From Terriglobia bacterium (GTDB taxonomy: Bacteria > Acidobacteriota > Terriglobia > Terriglobales > Acidobacteriaceae), in NCBI GenBank assembly GCA_020073665.1, contig JAIQEU010000011.1, forward strand, positions 62,001 through 126,000: a stretch of 64,000 nucleotides of DNA, written 5' to 3'. The notes beneath the pieces are model-generated. The model did no database searches. It saw only the letters and a program-made list of their open reading frames with translations, and was not told the origin of the DNA. Below are positions 10,801 through 18,603 of the stretch, one piece after another (positions within the stretch are counted from its first letter, which is position 1; each line of letters begins with the position of its first letter). A program made the translations under genes and the position numbers.

Positions 10801-10813
10801 AGAACGCATAACT

Positions 10814-10860
10814 GTTGCAAAATCCCCATTACACTCATTGACCCGGGGCCCCACGGGCTA
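10814..10860. repeat. Junction repeat J3 of the single-gene array
   Basis: GTTGCAAAATCCCCATTAC starts at 10814 and CACTCATTGACC ends at 10843, followed by a CGGGGCCCC centre. A left-facing half is only weakly present in 10850-10871, directly before the mtgA start. Confidence 0.65.
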
Positions 10861-10872
10861 TTATTCCGAAAC

Positions 10873-11580
10873 GTGACTGAAATCTCCAAAGCACACACGA
10901 ACGCGACGCTTCGGACGGGCTTCCTCCGATCCCTTATTCGATGGCTCGTCGTCGTCGTGGTGCTTCTTTGGTCGCTTGCCGCGCTGATCCTTGGGGCAGC
11001 CCGGTGGATCGACCCACCGACGACAGCGGTGCACATCCAGCGCCGCTTGCAGGCCTGGAGTCTCCACAAGCCGTATCGCGAACAGTACAAGTTCATTCCG
11101 CTCAGCCAAATCTCTCTCGATCTCCAGCACGCTGTAATCGCCGCCGAGGACGCGCACTTCTACCAGCACCATGGATTCGATTGGCACCAGATCCAAATTG
11201 CTGCCCAGGAAGATTTGGACGGCGAACGCACTCGCGGAGCTTCCACCATTACGCAGCAACTTGTAAAAAACCTCTTTTTCGGAACAGGCCGCTCTGTCCT
11301 CCGCAAGGGCGCAGAGGCCAGCCTCGTGCCGGTGGCGGAACTTGTCCTCGGCAAACGGCGCATTCTGGAGATATATCTCAACGTAGTCGAGTGGGGCCCA
11401 GGCATTTATGGTGCCGAGCCGGCGTGTCGTTATTACGACCAAACCACAGCGCGCAACATCGGCCGGGAACAGGCGGCACGGCTCGCGGCAATTCTCCCGG
11501 CTCCTCTGAGGCGACGACCCGAGCGCATGAATTCCTACAGCGAAATCATCCTTGGGCGTATGGGCCAGGTGGGATGGTAA
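10873..11580 (+). CDS. mtgA: Monofunctional peptidoglycan transglycosylase
   Basis: A 235-residue GT51 enzyme that polymerises lipid II into glycan strands at the outer face of the inner membrane. One N-terminal transmembrane helix (about residues 18-44) precedes the catalytic domain. The catalytic Glu lies in AVIAAEDAHFYQHHGFDW, and the family motifs RGASTITQQLVKNLFF, RKGAEASLVPVAELVLGKRRILEIYLN and EWGPGIYGAEPACRYY follow. There is no transpeptidase domain. The start is GTG at 10873. The gene lies between junction repeats J3 and J4. Confidence 0.9.
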   Translation: MTEISKAHTNATLRTGFLRSLIRWLVVVVVLLWSLAALILGAARWIDPPTTAVHIQRRLQAWSLHKPYREQYKFIPLSQISLDLQHAVIAAEDAHFYQHHGFDWHQIQIAAQEDLDGERTRGASTITQQLVKNLFFGTGRSVLRKGAEASLVPVAELVLGKRRILEIYLNVVEWGPGIYGAEPACRYYDQTTARNIGREQAARLAAILPAPLRRRPERMNSYSEIILGRMGQVGW

Positions 11581-11679
11581 TCGTCGCTGACAATTTAACC
11601 GAGGTGGCGGTTTTCTATTCACTCACGCACTGGGTTCTTGTGAGAGTGTCGGCTACTCGAAAACTCGAGAATGACCGTA

Positions 11680-11750
11680 GTTGGTGAAAACCGCCATTAC
11701 AATCAACCCCCCTGGCCGGTCGATGAATGTAGTCGTCTGCCCGAAATGGC
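11680..11750. repeat. Junction repeat J4 of the single-gene array
   Basis: GTTGGTGAAAACCGCCATTAC starts at 11680 and continues into CAATCAACCCCCC. A TGGCC centre follows, then GGTCGATGAATGTAG (11718-11732), a diverged copy of the left-facing arm GGTCAATGAGTG of J1. Confidence 0.6.
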
Positions 11751-11831
11751 TGATATGCATTGTGGAGATAGCGTCGGTGCCGCTGCTGGTGGTTGGTCTG
11801 GTGGCTGGTAGCGCAGTTTGAACGCAAGATA

Positions 11832-11868
11832 ATTGGCGTAACATCGCGCTTACACCAGCAACCGGCGG
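11832..11868. repeat. Junction repeat J5, right half only
   Basis: ATTGGCGTAACATCGCGC at 11832 followed by TTACACCAGCAACC. It matches the right-facing half of J2 at most positions. No left-facing half was found before the mog gene. Confidence 0.55.
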
Positions 11869-11983
11869 ACATCCAGACTCAACCGTACCTGCCGTTCTGG
11901 TCTTAACTCTGTGATTGCAATCTACGGCGCGGCTGGGAGCCGCGCCCTTTCGAAACACGCGAGGTCTTGATGAACAACCCAGG

Positions 11984-12478
11984 CTAGTGTTTTGTATTCC
12001 CGCCCAGCAGCTGCAGCGCGTGAGGAATCAGATCAACGACCGACTCCAGCGAATCCACCGCCCCCGCCGGACTCCCCGGCAGATTCAAAATCACCGACGT
12101 CCCGCGTACTCCGCAGATGGCCCGGCTGAGCGCGGCAAAGCGGGTCTTCTTTGCACCCTCGGCGCGCATGCGCTCGGCGACACCTTCGAGCAAGCGATCG
12201 CAAACCGCGCGCGTAGCCTCCGGGGTGACGTCGCGCGCGGCAATGCCCGTACCCCCGGTGGTCACCACGAACCGGGCCTTCCCCGCGAGCCGCACCAGCG
12301 CATTCTGAATGGCGGGTTGCTCGTCGGGAACAATCTCGGTTGCGACGATGGTGAACTTATTTTTCTGGAGTGCTGCCGCCACGGCGGGCCCAGAAAGGTC
12401 GACGCGTTCGCCGCGGGCGGAGGAATCGCTGACGGTGAGGACGGCGCCGGTCAGGGCCTCAGGTGTCGAGGAGGACAT
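11984..12478 (-). CDS. mog: Molybdopterin adenylyltransferase, MogA/MoaB type
   Basis: A 164-residue enzyme of molybdenum cofactor synthesis that adenylates molybdopterin before molybdate insertion by MoeA. The diagnostic VVTTGGTGIAARDVTPEA loop lies near the middle, and LPGSPAGAVDSLE near the C-terminus is also conserved. The start ATG at 12478 overlaps the end of the receiver-PATAN gene by 20 bp, so translational coupling is likely. It is the last gene of the moeA-moaC-regulator-mog run. Confidence 0.92.
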   Translation of the reverse strand: MSSSTPEALTGAVLTVSDSSARGERVDLSGPAVAAALQKNKFTIVATEIVPDEQPAIQNALVRLAGKARFVVTTGGTGIAARDVTPEATRAVCDRLLEGVAERMRAEGAKKTRFAALSRAICGVRGTSVILNLPGSPAGAVDSLESVVDLIPHALQLLGGNTKH

Positions 12479-13223
12479 CTTCCTCTTCCTCGGTGCCCCC
12501 GTCTTCTTCTCGTTTCGATTCGTCGAGCAGGCGGAGGCCTTCCATCAGCAGGCCTTGGGTATTCAGGTTGGTGGTACGCTCAGTAGTCTTGCCTTCAAAA
12601 TCGATCTGGAAGTTGCCTCCGGTCCAGCGCAACACTTTGAAGACTGCCTCGTCGCCGGTCAGCGACCCGTATACCGCGTGGGTCACCTGGCCTTCGCTGA
12701 CGTACATCTCGCACTTCTCGTCCCCGCGGTTGAGGGTGAGCAGGCAGCTCTTGCGTCCCATTTCCAGGGACTGCACCAGGTCGATCACGTTCATCTGCGA
12801 GAGGTTGCCACGCACCACGCCGTCGGTGGATTCCGACTTGGCCAGTTTCTCCAGCGCAATCTTGTCGATGACGCGCTTGATGCGTTGCGTGGCCTGCTTC
12901 AGGAAAAAAGGCTTCTCCACATATTCGTCCACGTCCTGTGCGCCCAGTTTTTCGCTGATGTCGGTCTTGCTGGCCATCAGCACCACTGCAATTCCAGCGG
13001 TGGTCGAGCGGCTTTTCAGGCGGTCCGCCAGCTGGCGCCCGTCCATGCCCGGCATGCGGTAGTCGCTGACCAGCAGGTCGGGAGGATCGTCGACGGCTTT
13101 CAGCAGCGCGTCGGGAGCATCGGTCGCGGTGGTGACAATCGCCAGCGGCGACAAGGCCTGCCGCAGCATCCCCAGCACCATGGGGTTGTCGTCCACCAGC
13201 AGAAGTTTGACGTTCGTCGACAT
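12459..13223 (-). CDS. Response regulator with receiver and PATAN (DUF4388) domains
   Basis: A 254-residue two-domain protein. The receiver domain spans about residues 5-125, with acidic residues in LLVDDN, phospho-acceptor Asp in LLVSDYRMPGMDG and the conserved Lys in VEKPF. A PATAN/DUF4388 domain follows (about 140-235; GNLSQMNVIDLVQSLEMGRKSCLLTL and GDEAVFKVLRWTGGNF). There is no DNA-binding domain, so output is probably by protein interaction. PATAN domains are known from myxobacteria, cyanobacteria and others, often in motility or development. It sits 6 bp after moaC and overlaps mog, an odd place for a regulator. Confidence 0.9.
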   Translation of the reverse strand: MSTNVKLLLVDDNPMVLGMLRQALSPLAIVTTATDAPDALLKAVDDPPDLLVSDYRMPGMDGRQLADRLKSRSTTAGIAVVLMASKTDISEKLGAQDVDEYVEKPFFLKQATQRIKRVIDKIALEKLAKSESTDGVVRGNLSQMNVIDLVQSLEMGRKSCLLTLNRGDEKCEMYVSEGQVTHAVYGSLTGDEAVFKVLRWTGGNFQIDFEGKTTERTTNLNTQGLLMEGLRLLDESKREEDGGTEEEEDVLLDT

Positions 13224-13229
13224 GCCAGG

Positions 13230-13709
13230 CTAAATCTTCTTGCGACCGCGGGCGTAGTCTCCGCTCTTTCCTCCGGACTTGCGCTCGAGCACGATTTCGC
13301 GGATCTCGATTCCTTTATCCAAGGCCTTACACATATCGTACACGGTAAGCGCGGCCACGCTCGCCGCCACCAGCGCTTCCATTTCGACGCCGGTCACCGC
13401 CGTGGTGGTAACTTTCGAGGCAATAGCGACGCCATTCTCGCATAGCCGCAGGGTCACATCAACGTGCGCCAGCGGCAGGGGATGGCACATGGGAATCAAA
13501 TCCGCGGTCCGCTTCGCCGCCATGATTCCGGCCAGCCTGGCCACCTCGAGCGGATCACCCTTGGGGTTTTTGGGCAGAGCCTTGAGCACTGCGGGCTTCA
13601 GCGCCACGAAGGCGCTGGCTGCGGCTTCCCGCTTGGTCGGGGACTTGGCGGAAACGTCCACCATTTTGGCCCGGCCGGCGCGGTCGTAGTGAGAAAGCTT
13701 ACGCGGCAT
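13230..13709 (-). CDS. moaC: Cyclic pyranopterin monophosphate synthase MoaC
   Basis: A 159-residue enzyme that forms cyclic pyranopterin monophosphate in the first steps of molybdopterin synthesis. The motifs MVDVSAK at the N-terminus, the [10 protein letters not shown] segment and [23 protein letters not shown] are diagnostic, and the last includes the MCKA catalytic lysine. The length matches the family. The partner MoaA is not in the window. Confidence 0.96.
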   Translation of the reverse strand: MPRKLSHYDRAGRAKMVDVSAKSPTKREAAASAFVALKPAVLKALPKNPKGDPLEVARLAGIMAAKRTADLIPMCHPLPLAHVDVTLRLCENGVAIASKVTTTAVTGVEMEALVAASVAALTVYDMCKALDKGIEIREIVLERKSGGKSGDYARGRKKI

Positions 13710-13763
13710 GCTGAGCAGCTATCTTACTAGGAATCTCCATCACAACCGAGCCAGCGACCGGAA

Positions 13764-15017
13764 CTACCTCAGCAGCACGGGCACCCATTCGCCCGCCGCG
13801 ATCCGCTCCCGATCAGGAGGGATCACAATGTAGCAGTTCGCGAGTGCCGTCGCCGCAATATCGCCCGAGCCCTGCCACCGTGCCAACTCTACTTCGGACC
13901 GCTCGAACTCCCCGGAGAGAATCGCAGGCAGAAATCTCTTCAGCCCGGTTTTGGTCTTGATTTCTTGCTTCAGCCTGGCACTCAGAAACACCAGCTTGCG
14001 CGGCGACAGGCCGGCCAGCGCTTCGAGGATAGGGCGGGCGAACAGCTCAAAGGTTACCATGGTGGAAACGGGATTCCCCGGCAGGCCGAAGAAATATTTC
14101 GGCTGAGCTGGCGCGGACGCTGGCGCTATCCGTCCAAACACCACCGGACGTCCTGGCTGGATCTGCGCCCCGGTGAAGAAGAACTCCGCCTGAAATTCTG
14201 TGAGCACCTGCTCCACCAGGTCGTACTTGCCCATCGAGACCCCGCCGGTGAGCAGCAGCATGTCGGCCTCGAAGCCATCCTCGATCAGCTCCCGCAGCCG
14301 TACCGGCTCGTCGGGCGCAATCGGCAGCAACATGGGCTCTCCTCCGGCGGCCTGGATCTGCGCTGCCAGCGAGAAAGTGTTGGAGTTGCGAATCTGGGTT
14401 GGGCCCGGGGGAACGTCGATGTCGACAACTTCGTCCCCGGTCGAAAGCACGGCAACTTTTGGCTTGGCGTACACCAGCAAGTGGCTTCTTCCCACCGAGG
14501 CAGCCACCGAGATCGCGGCATGGTCCAGCCGCATGCCGGGCGTGAGCAACCGTTCACCCCGTTTCGCCTCCGACCCCTGCGGCACAATGTTGTCGCCGGT
14601 GGCCACTGCTTTCTTGATCTCGACCACGTTCTCTTGGCGAGACGTATACTCCACCATCACCACGGCGTCGGCTCCCGGTGGAGCAGGCGCGCCGGTCATG
14701 ATGGTGGCCGCCTGCCCGGCTGTGACCGTGGGAATGTCCGCGGACGCGATCCCTGCTTTGATTTCGCCGATGACCTTGAGCCTGGCGGGCAGCTCAGCCA
14801 GGTCCGCTGCGCGCACGGCGTAGCCATCGCGGGCAGCCCGGGGAAAGGGCGGGAAGTTGCGGTCGGCCACGACCGGCTCAGCCAGGATGCGTCCGGCGCC
14901 GTCCAACAGCTCTAGCAGTTCCTTGCCATGCGGACGCAGCCGGGCCGCTTGCTCCTCCACCAGGTGGCGAGCTTCTTCGAAGGTCAAGATGGTTGCAGGT
15001 TCGGGCTGGGCAGCCAT
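13764..15017 (-). CDS. moeA: Molybdopterin molybdotransferase MoeA
   Basis: A 417-residue enzyme that inserts molybdate into adenylated molybdopterin. The N-terminal domains carry FPPFPRAARDGYAVRA and IMTGAPAPPGADAVVMVE. The MoCF-type domain carries VLSTGDEV and LLTGGVSMGKYDLV. The C-terminal part (FGLPGNPVSTMVTFELFARP and the terminal beta domain) is complete. TATCAT ends 7 nt before the ATG and no Shine-Dalgarno is present. It is the first gene of the moeA-moaC-regulator-mog run. Confidence 0.95.
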   Translation of the reverse strand: MAAQPEPATILTFEEARHLVEEQAARLRPHGKELLELLDGAGRILAEPVVADRNFPPFPRAARDGYAVRAADLAELPARLKVIGEIKAGIASADIPTVTAGQAATIMTGAPAPPGADAVVMVEYTSRQENVVEIKKAVATGDNIVPQGSEAKRGERLLTPGMRLDHAAISVAASVGRSHLLVYAKPKVAVLSTGDEVVDIDVPPGPTQIRNSNTFSLAAQIQAAGGEPMLLPIAPDEPVRLRELIEDGFEADMLLLTGGVSMGKYDLVEQVLTEFQAEFFFTGAQIQPGRPVVFGRIAPASAPAQPKYFFGLPGNPVSTMVTFELFARPILEALAGLSPRKLVFLSARLKQEIKTKTGLKRFLPAILSGEFERSEVELARWQGSGDIAATALANCYIVIPPDRERIAAGEWVPVLLR

Positions 15018-15024
15018 GCAGGTG

Positions 15025-15030
15025 ATGATA
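15025..15030 (-). promoter_or_regulatory. Probable -10 of moeA
   Basis: TATCAT on the minus strand (15030 to 15025), ending 7 nt before the moeA ATG. This spacing implies a leaderless transcript. Confidence 0.4.
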
Positions 15031-15059
15031 CGAGCGGAGTTGGAGAAAATCTAGAATTG

Positions 15060-15125
15060 CAGGTTTTAGATTTCAGATTGCAGATTCAAGACCAAATCTG
15101 AAATCTGCAATCTACAATCTGAGAT
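15060..15125. repeat. Word-repeat hairpin at the pilT stop
   Basis: Built from variants of AGATTTCAGATTGCAGATT. GATTGCAGATT (from 15077) pairs with AATCTGCAATC (ending 15112), and TTTCAGATT pairs with AATCTGAAA. The element overlaps the stop codon of the PilT-like gene and fills most of the gap to moeA. Confidence 0.7.
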
Positions 15126-16266
15126 CGGATAGGGCTGTCGCCAGCGTCTGCGGATCCGTGGCATGCCCCAGGGCGGTCTCGGGGTCAACCACGCCCGCCC
15201 GCACCAGCTTCTCGATTTCGCCATCGAAGTGCTGCATGCCTTGCGCCGCGCCCTCTTTCATCACTTCCAGCAGGGTTGGGTTGGGCGTGCCGTCGTATTC
15301 CACGCAGGCGTGGATGCGCGAATCCACCCTCAGGATCTCGATCACGGCCACGCGACCTTGGCCATTAGCGCGCGGGATCAAGCGCTGCGAGATCACGTAG
15401 CGCAGGGTCCGCGCCAAGCGGCTGCGCATGGCGTGTTGTTCCCCGAAAGTGAAGGCGCTGACGAAGCGCTCCACCGTCTTGGAAGCATCCACCGTGTTCA
15501 GGCTGGAAAGCACCAGGTGCCCGGTTTCCGCTGCTTCCACGACCATTTCCATAGTTTCACGGTCGCGCAACTCCCCCACCAGAATGACTTTCGGCGCCTG
15601 CCGCAACGCGGCCCGCAACGCGATGGCAAAGTTCGGTGTGTCGCTGTGCAACTCGCGCTGGTGGATGGTGGCCCGCTTGTGGTTGTGCAGGAACTCGATC
15701 GGGTCCTCCACGGTGATGATGTGGCAGGTCTGTTGCGCGTTGATGCTGTCGAGCAATGCGGCCAGGGTCGAAGACTTTCCCGACCCCCGCGGCCCGGTGA
15801 CCAGCACGATCCCATCGCGGAGCGTCGCGATTTCTCCCAGTTGCGGTGGCAGGCCCAGGGTGGCGAACTTGGGGATCGCGGTGGGAATGACCCGCATGAC
15901 TACCGCGCAACTGCCGCGTTGAATGAAGACGTTGACGCGGAACCGCGCCAGTCCAGGCATGCCAAAGGAAATGTCGCAGGAGCCCTGCTCGCGCAGCATG
16001 GTGATGGCCTGCTTGTTGTTGCCAATCAAGTCGGAGGCGATGCGGCGGGTGTCGTCGGCGGTTAGCGTTTTCAGCCCCGACGCCTGGATCGGGATCAGTT
16101 GCCCGTACACTTCCACTTGCGGCGGCCGTCCCGGTGAAAAGATCAGGTCACTGACTTCCGCATTGGCATGCAGCATGGCGGCCAACAGGGTGTGGGTCGC
16201 GACGGGGCCGGAGCCGGACGGCTGATCAAGAGTGATCGAAATCGGGGCTGTGCCCGGGGCTGCCAT
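15112..16266 (-). CDS. PilT-like type IV pilus retraction ATPase
   Basis: A 384-residue secretion ATPase of the PilT/GspE superfamily. Walker A GPRGSGKSS is at about 158-166, the Asp box is VEDPIEFLH, the Walker B region is APKVILVGELRD, and the His box region reads ETGHLVLSSLNTVDAS. Two usually conserved residues differ: the acidic residue before VILVGE is Lys in a PK pair, and the second His of the canonical HT is Asn. The C-terminus does not show a clear AIRNLIRE motif. A specialised or non-motor paralogue is therefore possible. ATG 16266 is preferred; a TTG at 16353 would add 29 residues. Confidence 0.85.
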   Translation of the reverse strand: MAAPGTAPISITLDQPSGSGPVATHTLLAAMLHANAEVSDLIFSPGRPPQVEVYGQLIPIQASGLKTLTADDTRRIASDLIGNNKQAITMLREQGSCDISFGMPGLARFRVNVFIQRGSCAVVMRVIPTAIPKFATLGLPPQLGEIATLRDGIVLVTGPRGSGKSSTLAALLDSINAQQTCHIITVEDPIEFLHNHKRATIHQRELHSDTPNFAIALRAALRQAPKVILVGELRDRETMEMVVEAAETGHLVLSSLNTVDASKTVERFVSAFTFGEQHAMRSRLARTLRYVISQRLIPRANGQGRVAVIEILRVDSRIHACVEYDGTPNPTLLEVMKEGAAQGMQHFDGEIEKLVRAGVVDPETALGHATDPQTLATALSDLRL

Positions 16267-16475
16267 GTTTTTCTTTCGCGAGAAGCCAGCGGCGCGAAGC
16301 AGGGGGGAGAAGGAATCGAGCTTGAATAGCGCCGGAAGATCCACTGTAACCAAACCCGCAGCTTAGTTCCTAGGAAGAACGTCAGGTTCATGGACCTTCG
16401 TAACTCGCGGCCGGTTCCGTTTCGAAAACGCCGTAGAGACGCAGCGGGCTGCGCTCTACAGCGCATTTGCGCGCA

Positions 16476-16501
16476 AACAAAAAGGGCGGCCGCAGCCGCC
16501 C
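16476..16501 (-). terminator. Intrinsic terminator of the secreted TPR gene
   Basis: Read on the minus strand, GGGCGGC pairs with GCCGCCC around TGCG and is followed directly by TTTTTG. It lies 20 bp after the stop at 16522. Confidence 0.8.
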
Positions 16502-16521
16502 ATGTTCGCCACACGGTTCCA

Positions 16522-17661
16522 TTACTTCTTCGGGGGCTTTTTCTGTTTGCCGAAACTGGTTTCGATGCTGCTGCCAATATATTGCAGCATGCCCTTGGCG
16601 CCCTCGGCGTAAGGCCCGGTCGGCTGCAGCTCCAGGTACTTGCTTAGCGCTTCCGCGGTACCGGGTGCAGCGACCACCTTGCCGGTCTTGTCGGTGGTTG
16701 CCTTGGCTACCAGGTTCACACCCTTCCAGTAATAGGCATCAGCCTTGTTGGGATCGACGGCAATCGCCTTGTCAAAGGCCTGGATCGCGTCATCGTTCTT
16801 GTTGGCGTTGGTGAGGATCGCGCCCAGGTTGAAGTAATAAGTACCCGCGCCGGCCGGGTCCAGGGTTGCTGCCTGGCCATACGATTTGATGGCGTCATCG
16901 GCTTTGCCGGCTTTACCCTGAGCGTCCGCCAGATTGTTGTAGTAGGCGGCCAGCTTCTTGTTGGCGTCCGGGTCCTTTTCGCCATTCTGCATGGCGGTCT
17001 GTTTGGATTGCAGGGCTTTCTGGTAAGCGTCGACCGCGGATTCAAAGCGTTTGCTCTTCTCCGCAGGGTCGGTCTGTTTTGGTGCGGACAGTCGGTACGC
17101 GTCTCCCAAGTTGGCCCACAGAATATCCCGCGTGGCGTCGACTTGGGTGGCCTCCGTCATCAGCGCGATGGCCTGGTCGTAGTTGCCCGCTTTCAGGGCG
17201 TCGCGTGAGGCGGCCAGTTTGTCGTTCAGCGACTTGACGGTATTGGCTTCCTTCGCTTCTTTCTCGGCCGCTTCCTGCCGCCGCTTCAACTCTTCCGGGC
17301 TTATGCCCTGGCCTTGTGCTTGTGCGGCCAGTTCTTTCTTCAGATCGAAAGGGAGCTCCTTTTCCTCGACCGACATCGCCACGCCGGTGAAGTGGTACAA
17401 TTCCTTGCCACCCTGCGTCAGGCTCACGTTGTACTTGCCCGGCGCGATGCCCAGCGAAAAATACTCGCCCTTCTTGTTGGTCTTCAGTTCGTATTTGCGC
17501 CCGGTTTCGGGGCTGTACCAGACCACGGTCGCACCCGCGATTGGGTTCCCTTGCGTGTCGGTGCAGACACCTTTCACTGAGCCCGTGGCCTGGGCGAAAA
17601 CTGCCGGCACGTACAGCGCAGCCAGCAGCGCGACCAGCACCAGCACTAGATAACGTTTCAT
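16522..17661 (-). CDS. Secreted protein with carboxypeptidase-regulatory-like and TPR domains
   Basis: A 379-residue exported protein. Signal peptide residues 1-23 (ending VFAQA) lead to a CarboxypepD-regulatory-like beta-sandwich (about 25-105; GVCTDTQGNPIAGATV and FSLGIAPGKYNVSL). A charged coiled segment follows, then at least four TPR units (about 150-345; DQAIALMTEATQVD, NNLADAQGKAGKADDAIKSY and FNLGAILTNANKNDDAIQAF). The Lys-Pro-rich tail is KKPPKK. The start at 17661 has GGGAGG at good spacing. It is likely a periplasmic scaffold; the partner is unknown. Confidence 0.85.
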   Translation of the reverse strand: MKRYLVLVLVALLAALYVPAVFAQATGSVKGVCTDTQGNPIAGATVVWYSPETGRKYELKTNKKGEYFSLGIAPGKYNVSLTQGGKELYHFTGVAMSVEEKELPFDLKKELAAQAQGQGISPEELKRRQEAAEKEAKEANTVKSLNDKLAASRDALKAGNYDQAIALMTEATQVDATRDILWANLGDAYRLSAPKQTDPAEKSKRFESAVDAYQKALQSKQTAMQNGEKDPDANKKLAAYYNNLADAQGKAGKADDAIKSYGQAATLDPAGAGTYYFNLGAILTNANKNDDAIQAFDKAIAVDPNKADAYYWKGVNLVAKATTDKTGKVVAAPGTAEALSKYLELQPTGPYAEGAKGMLQYIGSSIETSFGKQKKPPKK

Positions 17662-17691
17662 TTTCTTGCCTCCCGGCTAATAAAACGATTC

Positions 17692-17765
17692 TTAAGATTG
17701 CCGATTTTCGACTGACGGCACACCAGGTTCTTCATCGTCAATCGCAAATCGAAAATCGTAAGTTC
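17692..17765. repeat. Word-repeat hairpin between queC and the TPR gene
   Basis: GATTTTCG (17703-17710) pairs with CGAAAATC (17750-17757), with neighbouring variants GATTGCCGATT and CAATCGCAAATCG. It lies between the stop of queC and the start of the next gene. Confidence 0.6.
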
Positions 17766-17767
17766 CT

Positions 17768-18457
17768 TCAAGTCCGCTCTGCCGTTTGCAGGTACGGCAC
17801 CGGGTCCACGGTCCCGGCTTCCTGAAACGCCCGCAGGCGCAACACACAGCTGTCGCAGACGCCGCAGGCCTGATCCTCCCGGCTGTAGCACGACCACGTT
17901 AAATCGAAAGGAGCGCCTAATTCAAGGCCAAGCCTCACAATCTCTGCTTTGCGCATGGCGATGAGCGGGGTCACCACTTCGATCCGTCCCTCCCGGGTCC
18001 CCGCTTTCACCACCTCATTGAACGCCTGGTAGTACGCGGGACGGCAGTCCGGATATCCGGAACTGTCGGGCTCCACGGCCCCGATAAACACCTTGTTGGC
18101 TCCCAGAACCTCCGCCCAACTCACCGCCACGGCCAGAAAATGAGCATTGCGGAACGGTACATAGGTTACCGGAACTCCGTGGCCGATCAGCTGCGCCTCC
18201 GGCACCGCAATCGTCGAATCGGTGAGGGCCGAGCCCCCGATCGCCCGCAGCGCTTCATTGCGCACCACCAGGCGGTGGCGAATCCCCAGCCGTTCGCAAA
18301 TATCCAAGAAAGATTTCCGCTCCCGCTCCTCGGTGCGCTGCCCATAGCTTACGTGCACTGCGGCCGCGTCGTAATCCCGCGCCGCCAGGGCTGCACACAC
18401 ACACGAGTCCATGCCGCCACTGAGCAGGACCACCGCGCGTTGTGAAACCTGTGCCAT
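17768..18457 (-). CDS. queC: 7-cyano-7-deazaguanine synthase QueC
   Basis: A 229-residue ATP-dependent enzyme converting 7-carboxy-7-deazaguanine to preQ0. The PP-loop SGGMDS is at residues 13-18. The C-terminal zinc site is CYSREDQACGVCDSCVLRLRAF, with four cysteines. The length and motifs are canonical. The run queD-queE-queC on the minus strand supplies the preQ0 branch of queuosine synthesis. The reductase QueF and the GTP cyclohydrolase are not in the window. Confidence 0.96.
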   Translation of the reverse strand: MAQVSQRAVVLLSGGMDSCVCAALAARDYDAAAVHVSYGQRTEERERKSFLDICERLGIRHRLVVRNEALRAIGGSALTDSTIAVPEAQLIGHGVPVTYVPFRNAHFLAVAVSWAEVLGANKVFIGAVEPDSSGYPDCRPAYYQAFNEVVKAGTREGRIEVVTPLIAMRKAEIVRLGLELGAPFDLTWSCYSREDQACGVCDSCVLRLRAFQEAGTVDPVPYLQTAERT

Positions 18458-18499
18458 TTAGTTAGATGTCATCGCAAGCAGGATTTCTGCCCGGCAATT

Positions 18500-18600
18500 G
18501 GAATGAAGCACTTAGCATTTGGCATTCAGCCTTGGAGAATTGTCGAATTGAGCAAGATCCGCCGTTGGCTAAGTGCTAATTGCTAACGGCTAAGGGCTGC
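18500..18600. repeat. Word-repeat hairpin between queE and queC
   Basis: AGCACTTAGC (from about 18507) pairs with GCTAAGTGCT (about 18568-18577). The right arm continues with the words GCTAATT, GCTAACG and GCTAAGG. The left part also has GGAGAATTGTCGAATTG. It occupies the whole 146 bp gap between the two genes. Confidence 0.65.
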
Positions 18601-18603
18601 TTT

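Larger units (their letters stand above)
11581..11983. other. Intergenic region with two junction repeats and no gene
   Basis: About 400 bp between mtgA and mog. It contains an inverted pair GGCGGTTTTC (near 11606) and GAAAACCGCC (11686-11695), junction J4 (11680-11750) and junction J5 (11832-11868). The 80 bp between J4 and J5 hold no open frame of note, so this looks like an empty or decayed unit at the end of the array. Confidence 0.6.

Noticed and set aside
8540-11868. Integron attC sites
   Set aside because: The repeats are ordered GTTG to CAAC, opposite to the attC pattern RYYYAAC to GTTRRRY, and no integrase gene is visible.
12309-13445. Plus-strand frame across the regulator and moaC
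   Set aside because: It is antisense to two confirmed genes, with no ribosome site or family features.
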